Shown: positions 13,309 through 16,855 of the stretch, piece after piece
How the letters are laid out: each line of letters begins with the position of its first letter
Numbering within the stretch: position 1 is the stretch's first letter
Origin: JBCAWW01 sp039024315
GTDB taxonomy: Bacteria; Bacteroidota; Bacteroidia; J057
Assembly (NCBI GenBank): GCA_039024315.1
Contig: JBCCQN010000181.1
Location: 1 to 16,855 of the forward strand
Reading direction: 5' to 3'
Length of the DNA stretch: 16,855 bases
Position numbers and translations under genes: made by a program
The notes under the pieces: generated by a model
What the model was told of the DNA's origin: nothing
Database searches by the model: none
Seen by the model: the letters and a program-made list of their open reading frames with translations, nothing else

Positions 13309-14286
13309 TTGTTACAAAAACTCTTTAGCTTTCTCATCCAAGCCCGCGCCGGCCAGCAAAACAATGGTATTGTGGTGCTGGTTGTGGGTATGCTGACGAT
13401 TTTGCTTTGGCTTTCTGTAACCCTCAATCAAGAATATACCGCTACTATTACTTATCCAGTGAGTATCTCCAACTTTCCCACGCAAATTTTTGTCAAGGAG
13501 TTGGTCAATCCTGAGGTGAGCATCACCGCCAAAGGCAATGGCTTGGAGCTGCTCGGGGAAAGCTTTCGCTTTAAGCGAGATACACTTGCCCTTCGCTTCG
13601 ATGATCGATATGCCGATTTGGACGATGGCTATATCTACCTGCCCAACTACAATAATCAACTAGCCAAGGAACTAGGCGCTGGGGTGGAGGTGACTAACGT
13701 CAGTCCAGAGCGCCTATACTTCAATTACGAAAATAAGGTCAGTAAGAAAGTGCCCCTCGTATTGCGTACCGAACTGAATCTCGCTACTTCTTATCATCTG
13801 GTGGAGACTCCGGTACTGAAGCCTGATTCTGTAACGCTGACTGGCCTGCCCGGAACGCTTGATACCATCATCCAGTGGTTTACATTTGAGGAATTGACCC
13901 AAACCATAGATCGGCAGCGCTCACTTTCTATCAATGTTGTAGATACCTTTCCTACTATAGCGGTGGAGCCTACTACCGTGAGCTTATCTGTCAAACCTCA
14001 GCCTTATCGGGAAATCTCCCTACGAACACCCGTCAGTGTGCCCAATTTACCTGATGAGATTTCTAAAGTACGCCTGAGCCATAAATTTGTGGAGTACACC
14101 TGTTTGGTTCCAGCGCGTGATTTTGAAAGATACTTAGTAGAGTTAGGGGAGATGGCTATTGAGATTCCTTTTTCTGACTTGAGAGCTGATTGGCCCTATT
14201 TGATTCCTCAGCCCGACTTTCCGGAGGCCGTCCAATTGATTCGCAGAGAGCCCTTAGAACTCACCTATACCATAGTCAGTCGATGA
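13309..14286 (+). CDS. YbbR-like domain membrane protein
   Basis: The product starts with a short cytoplasmic segment and one membrane helix (GIVVLVVGMLTILLWLSV), followed by about 280 residues of repeated beta-rich YbbR-like segments, for example YPVSISNFP near the start and LRTPVSVPNLPDEI near the end. The domain is exposed outside the cytoplasmic membrane. In Firmicutes the YbbR protein CdaR regulates the diadenylate cyclase CdaA; in this phylum its role is unknown and no cdaA is nearby. No ATG lies before the membrane helix. Candidate starts are TTG 13309 (giving MLQKLFSFLIQ) and TTG 13270, which sits inside the preceding hairpin; the former is preferred and the choice is uncertain. The stop overlaps the coaE ATG by 4 bases, suggesting coupled translation. 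Confidence 0.82.
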   Translation: MLQKLFSFLIQARAGQQNNGIVVLVVGMLTILLWLSVTLNQEYTATITYPVSISNFPTQIFVKELVNPEVSITAKGNGLELLGESFRFKRDTLALRFDDRYADLDDGYIYLPNYNNQLAKELGAGVEVTNVSPERLYFNYENKVSKKVPLVLRTELNLATSYHLVETPVLKPDSVTLTGLPGTLDTIIQWFTFEELTQTIDRQRSLSINVVDTFPTIAVEPTTVSLSVKPQPYREISLRTPVSVPNLPDEISKVRLSHKFVEYTCLVPARDFERYLVELGEMAIEIPFSDLRADWPYLIPQPDFPEAVQLIRREPLELTYTIVSR

Positions 14287-14891
14287 AGCGCATGGGCATT
14301 GGCATAACAGGAGGGATTGGTAGCGGCAAGTCTTATGTTTGTCGCCTCTTCGAGGAACGCGGCTACTCGGTTTACTATGCCGATCAAAGAGCCAAACTAT
14401 TGATGAGCAGCGACCCTATTTTGGTGGCGGGGGTAAAAAAAATATTTGGGGAGGAAGCCTATCACCAAAACGGGAGCCTCAACCGAGCTCATGTGGGGCA
14501 AATTGCCTTTGGTAATCCCGAAAAGCTACAAGCTCTCAATGGCGTGGTACATCCCGCCACTGGCAGAGATTACCTGCAATGGCTTGCGAATATCCCTGCT
14601 GATTATCCTCATCCCTTCGTTTTGAAAGAAGCAGCCATACTCTATGAATCTGGGGCTTATAAAACGAGTGATGCTATCATTTCGGTCTATGCCCCTAAGG
14701 AGCTTCGCTTGGCTCGGGTTATTCAGCGAGACAATACTGAAGAACTAAGCGTTCTGCAACGCATGGATAAACAATGGGCTGAGCTTGAAAAACTAAAGCG
14801 AGCTGACTTTTATATTATCAATGATGGTGAGCATGATTTAGGCTCTCAGATCGAGGCGGCTATTCAATTTTTTAGTAGGGCTAAAGCTTGA
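14283..14891 (+). CDS. coaE: Dephospho-CoA kinase
   Basis: CoaE phosphorylates the 3'-hydroxyl of the ribose in dephospho-CoA, the last step of coenzyme A synthesis. The 202-residue product has the Walker A motif GGIGSGKS at residues 10-17, a YYADQRAK segment in place of the usual DAD-x-x-A-R, the NGVVHPATGRDYL helix, LKEAAILYESG, and the late lid and adenine region VIQRDN...QRMDKQW...RADFYIINDG. The start at 14283 is preferred over an in-frame upstream one because it places the P-loop at the usual distance and overlaps the YbbR stop as ATGA. The 3' end overlaps the convergent FGE-type gene by 11 bases. Confidence 0.94.
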   Translation: MKRMGIGITGGIGSGKSYVCRLFEERGYSVYYADQRAKLLMSSDPILVAGVKKIFGEEAYHQNGSLNRAHVGQIAFGNPEKLQALNGVVHPATGRDYLQWLANIPADYPHPFVLKEAAILYESGAYKTSDAIISVYAPKELRLARVIQRDNTEELSVLQRMDKQWAELEKLKRADFYIINDGEHDLGSQIEAAIQFFSRAKA

Positions 14892-15939
14892 TTTCTATGT
14901 CCTTGACGCAGCGAAATCCTAAGTGAAATAAGCCAGATTCAGGCGTAGAGCCAGAACGGCCAGAAACTCTATAGCCATGACAATAACTAGGATCGCACAT
15001 AAATGATCCGCCTCGCATGACCTTCTCTGGCTCTCTGGTAGCGGTATTGTCATACATCAGCTTGGAATCTGGGCCATAAGTCTTATACCAATCTTGGCAC
15101 CATTCCCAGACGTTGCCACTCATATCTTGAAGGCCTAATTCATTTTCATTGAAACTACCTACTGGAGAAGTGTATAGATAGCCATCTTCCCCCGTATTTT
15201 GGTAGGGGAAATTACCCTGCCAAATATTCGCATGATAAGCCCCTGCTTGCTTGATGTCTTCTCCCCAACTGTACTTCGCTCGGGTATTCTTAGCGTTCCG
15301 CGCAGCGTGTTCAAACTCTGTCTCGGTCGGTAAACGCTTGCCCGCCCACTTTGCATAAGCTTGGGCATCGTTCCAAGAAATATGCGTGGCAGGATGGTCG
15401 TCAGGAGCTTTATCGCCCTTGGGCCCCAATGGAAATTGATAGTTTGCGCCATCGCGCATAGTCCAATCTCCTAGCCTTAAATCAAATACGATGGAGTTGC
15501 CAAATTGCTCCGCTTGGGTGACATAGCCGGTCTGCTTGACAAAATCTCTAAACTGAGCTACTGTTACCGGATGGATATCCATGAAGAAGGCTTGTACCCG
15601 TCTCTGCATGGTAGGGAGTTCTCGGGTCAGTCCATTATCGGAGCCTTGTTCTACTTCGCCACCGGGTACGAAAACCATGCCGTTTGGTACCGCCTGTTTT
15701 TTGTCTAGGGTTTGGATAATCGTCCCTACCTCAGGCTGGCCCAAACCATATTGACCGTTGGTTTGAGTGTTTGTTGACACCCTTGAAGGAGTATTGTGAA
15801 TAGGGGTCGTATTGGAAAGATCCAAGCCCTCTTGATTTAATTCAGATGCAGGCATTTTTTCAACGGTAGTTTGCGGCTCAGATTGGCACGCAAAAAAGGC
15901 CAAGAGAATGCTAAGGAGAAACAGGTATTGGGGCTTCAT
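14881..15939 (-). CDS. Lipoprotein formylglycine-generating enzyme (FGE/SUMF1 family) with both catalytic cysteines
   Basis: The 352-residue product begins with a lipoprotein signal peptide (LLAFFAC, Cys18), then a low-complexity linker to about residue 80, then a full FGE-sulfatase domain: GMVFVPGGEVEQGSD, PVTVAQFRDFVKQTGY, HPATHISWNDAQAYAKWAGKRLPTE, GLQDMSGNVWEWCQDWY and a conserved end (GLFHLGFRC). FGE oxidises a cysteine in type I sulfatases to formylglycine using copper and O2. The two copper-binding catalytic cysteines of the human enzyme (Cys336, Cys341, in an M-C-x-x-S-Y-C context) are matched by Cys315 and Cys320 (MCDPSYC), which most Bacteroidota relatives such as GldK/GldJ-type proteins lack. 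This argues for a true enzyme. No sulfatase lies in the window, and a lipid-anchored location outside the cytoplasm would be unusual for bacterial sulfatase maturation. The start is well supported by the signal peptide. Confidence 0.9.
   Translation of the reverse strand: MKPQYLFLLSILLAFFACQSEPQTTVEKMPASELNQEGLDLSNTTPIHNTPSRVSTNTQTNGQYGLGQPEVGTIIQTLDKKQAVPNGMVFVPGGEVEQGSDNGLTRELPTMQRRVQAFFMDIHPVTVAQFRDFVKQTGYVTQAEQFGNSIVFDLRLGDWTMRDGANYQFPLGPKGDKAPDDHPATHISWNDAQAYAKWAGKRLPTETEFEHAARNAKNTRAKYSWGEDIKQAGAYHANIWQGNFPYQNTGEDGYLYTSPVGSFNENELGLQDMSGNVWEWCQDWYKTYGPDSKLMYDNTATREPEKVMRGGSFMCDPSYCHGYRVSGRSGSTPESGLFHLGFRCVKDIEIKL
15290..15309 (-). repeat. Weak repeat-like match inside the FGE gene
   Basis: The minus strand reads CACGCTGCGCGGAACGCTA, sharing CGCnGAACGCT with the dispersed repeat. 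It encodes conserved family residues (HAARNA), so common ancestry with the repeat is doubtful. Confidence 0.2.
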
Positions 15940-16211
15940 AGCAGAAATTTACGCAATATTTAGATTTCACATTTGCGAAAGTGAATTTATCGAATGACAT
16001 TTTTAAGACTAGAAGGGTGGCTCATGATACTTTTAGGTAAGATCGTAGTACATAAAGCTAAAAAGTTGAGCGGGCTGATTTATTTGGGGGAGTGGAATGA
16101 TCTTTGAGAAAATTTCTATTGATTTCTTTACCATGCCTCTTTAATCATTTGGATGTGCTCATTTTAGGGCCTTTTGCCTGTTTTTTTGCTTTCACCTGAT
16201 CCAAATGTAGT
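15940..16211. other. 272-base divergent intergenic region
   Basis: This separates the FGE gene from the right-edge gene and should hold both promoters. I found only degenerate candidates: TAAATTTC on the minus strand close to the FGE start, and T-runs ending in TTTG at 16181-16188 on the plus strand, without a partner at the right spacing. No RNA gene or clear hairpin was recognised. Confidence 0.4.
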
Positions 16212-16855
16212 ATGAAATCATCGCTACTTCTTTTCTTTTTTACTTGTTCTTTTGTTTGGAATCCGCTCTTTTCTCAATCCACCCCTGATACTACTACCAA
16301 TCGATATGCAGATAGCCAAGATGCGGCATTTTGGCCTACTGTGAACGAAGGGGATTATATTTTTTTTAAAGGAAATACGAATAGCGGCCAAGTCATTTAC
16401 GCTGGCGGCACTGTATTTCATGTCAATTTACCTTTAGGGAAAAAGATTTTGATCTGGCGGGGATCTTATAAGAGAATTTTAATTGATGGTAAGTTTTGTG
16501 TTAGTAGTTCCGGACAGCCTACTATTGTTACCAATTTGGGGGGGCAAGTAAAATGGGGCTATAGCGAAGATGCCAATTCTAATCGGACCCTAGACCTATT
16601 CAATTTTCAATACCTCTTTTTGACAGGGAAATATGATCCGAGCGCTCAAACAGGAGATCCAGCCTATTTGGGGCATAATGGAGGGGCTGATTATGGCTCT
16701 GGTAATTTTTATGAGCAATATGGGATGTGGGGGAATCCTAAGTGGTCGGGAGATCGATTTAATGGAAGCTTTGCCAATATTGTACGCATCCGCAATTTTG
16801 ATGAATGCAAAGTATCCTATGTAGCAGCTTCGGAGGGAGGCTTCGCGGGTTTTAA
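16212..16855 (+). CDS. Secreted protein of unknown function, cut by the right window edge
   Basis: The frame is open from the ATG at 16212 to the window end (214 complete codons), so only the N-terminal part is seen. Residues 1-22 form a signal peptide (hydrophobic, ending PLFSQ). The rest is rich in Gly, Asn, Tyr and Phe with alternating short strands and turns, such as IFFKGNTNSG, VIYAGGTVFHVNL and LFNFQYLFLTGKYDP. That pattern recalls right-handed beta-helix proteins and other extracellular proteins of the phylum that end in a T9SS sorting domain, but no domain is recognised with confidence. A possible lipoprotein reading is not supported, since no cysteine follows the signal peptide. It is divergent from the FGE gene. 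Confidence 0.7.
   Translation, partial: MKSSLLLFFFTCSFVWNPLFSQSTPDTTTNRYADSQDAAFWPTVNEGDYIFFKGNTNSGQVIYAGGTVFHVNLPLGKKILIWRGSYKRILIDGKFCVSSSGQPTIVTNLGGQVKWGYSEDANSNRTLDLFNFQYLFLTGKYDPSAQTGDPAYLGHNGGADYGSGNFYEQYGMWGNPKWSGDRFNGSFANIVRIRNFDECKVSYVAASEGGFAGF

Noticed and set aside
9368..14891. A single ldh-to-coaE operon
   Set aside because: A consensus promoter at 12182 and a strong terminator at 12799 divide the run into at least three transcription units.
1..16855. Defence system, prophage or integrated mobile element
   Set aside because: No nuclease, toxin-antitoxin, integrase, transposase, phage structural gene, tRNA attachment site or sharp composition change was seen.

Overview
This window looks like chromosomal DNA from a free-living member of the Bacteroidota, probably the Saprospiria (Lewinella/Saprospira type). 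Three things point there. Several genes sit behind the phylum's own promoter pattern (TTTG, about 19 bases, TAnnTTTG), with best matches at 1677-1707 and 12182-12211. Shine-Dalgarno sequences are nearly absent. The nusB / DUF1573 lipoprotein / yajC / ybbR-like / coaE neighbourhood is, from memory, typical of the phylum. The placement in Saprospiria is inference. No tRNA, rRNA, CRISPR array, transposase, integrase or phage gene was seen.

Layout. 1-1527 (minus) is a secreted CotH-kinase-family protein cut by the left edge. Divergent from it is a small secreted fibronectin-III-like protein (1725-2120). A 405-base gap (2121-2525) carries copies of a short dispersed repeat. Next comes a secreted esterase fused to TPR and DUF3471-like segments (2526-3968), convergent with a small DUF3817 membrane protein (3974-4279, minus). 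A membrane-bound class III adenylate cyclase with a TPR sensor half (4388-6343) follows, then a 317-base gap with more repeats, a perfect 20-base palindrome and a terminator. nuoD lies alone on the minus strand (6661-7965), divergent from an APC-family amino-acid permease (8096-9367).

9487-14891 is a run of plus-strand housekeeping genes in three transcription blocks. Leucine dehydrogenase, nusB and an NAD-type isocitrate dehydrogenase are tightly packed, with a 4-base overlap between the last two. A DUF1573 lipoprotein then has its own promoter and a strong terminator. Last come yajC, a YbbR-like protein and coaE, the last two overlapping by 4 bases. coaE converges on a lipoprotein formylglycine-generating enzyme (14881-15939, minus) that keeps both catalytic cysteines. 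The right edge cuts a secreted protein of unknown function (16212 onward).

How the genes relate. Many products are exported (CotH-like, Fn3-like, esterase, DUF1573, FGE, right-edge protein), as expected of a surface-active heterotroph. Leucine dehydrogenase and isocitrate dehydrogenase both make NADH, which complex I (NuoD) would oxidise, but nothing in the sequence ties these genes into one regulated pathway. I found no clearly new multi-gene system. The most notable points are the isolated nuoD, the catalytically intact lipoprotein FGE, the dispersed CTGCTnCGCAGAACG repeat family, and the TPR-adenylate cyclase.
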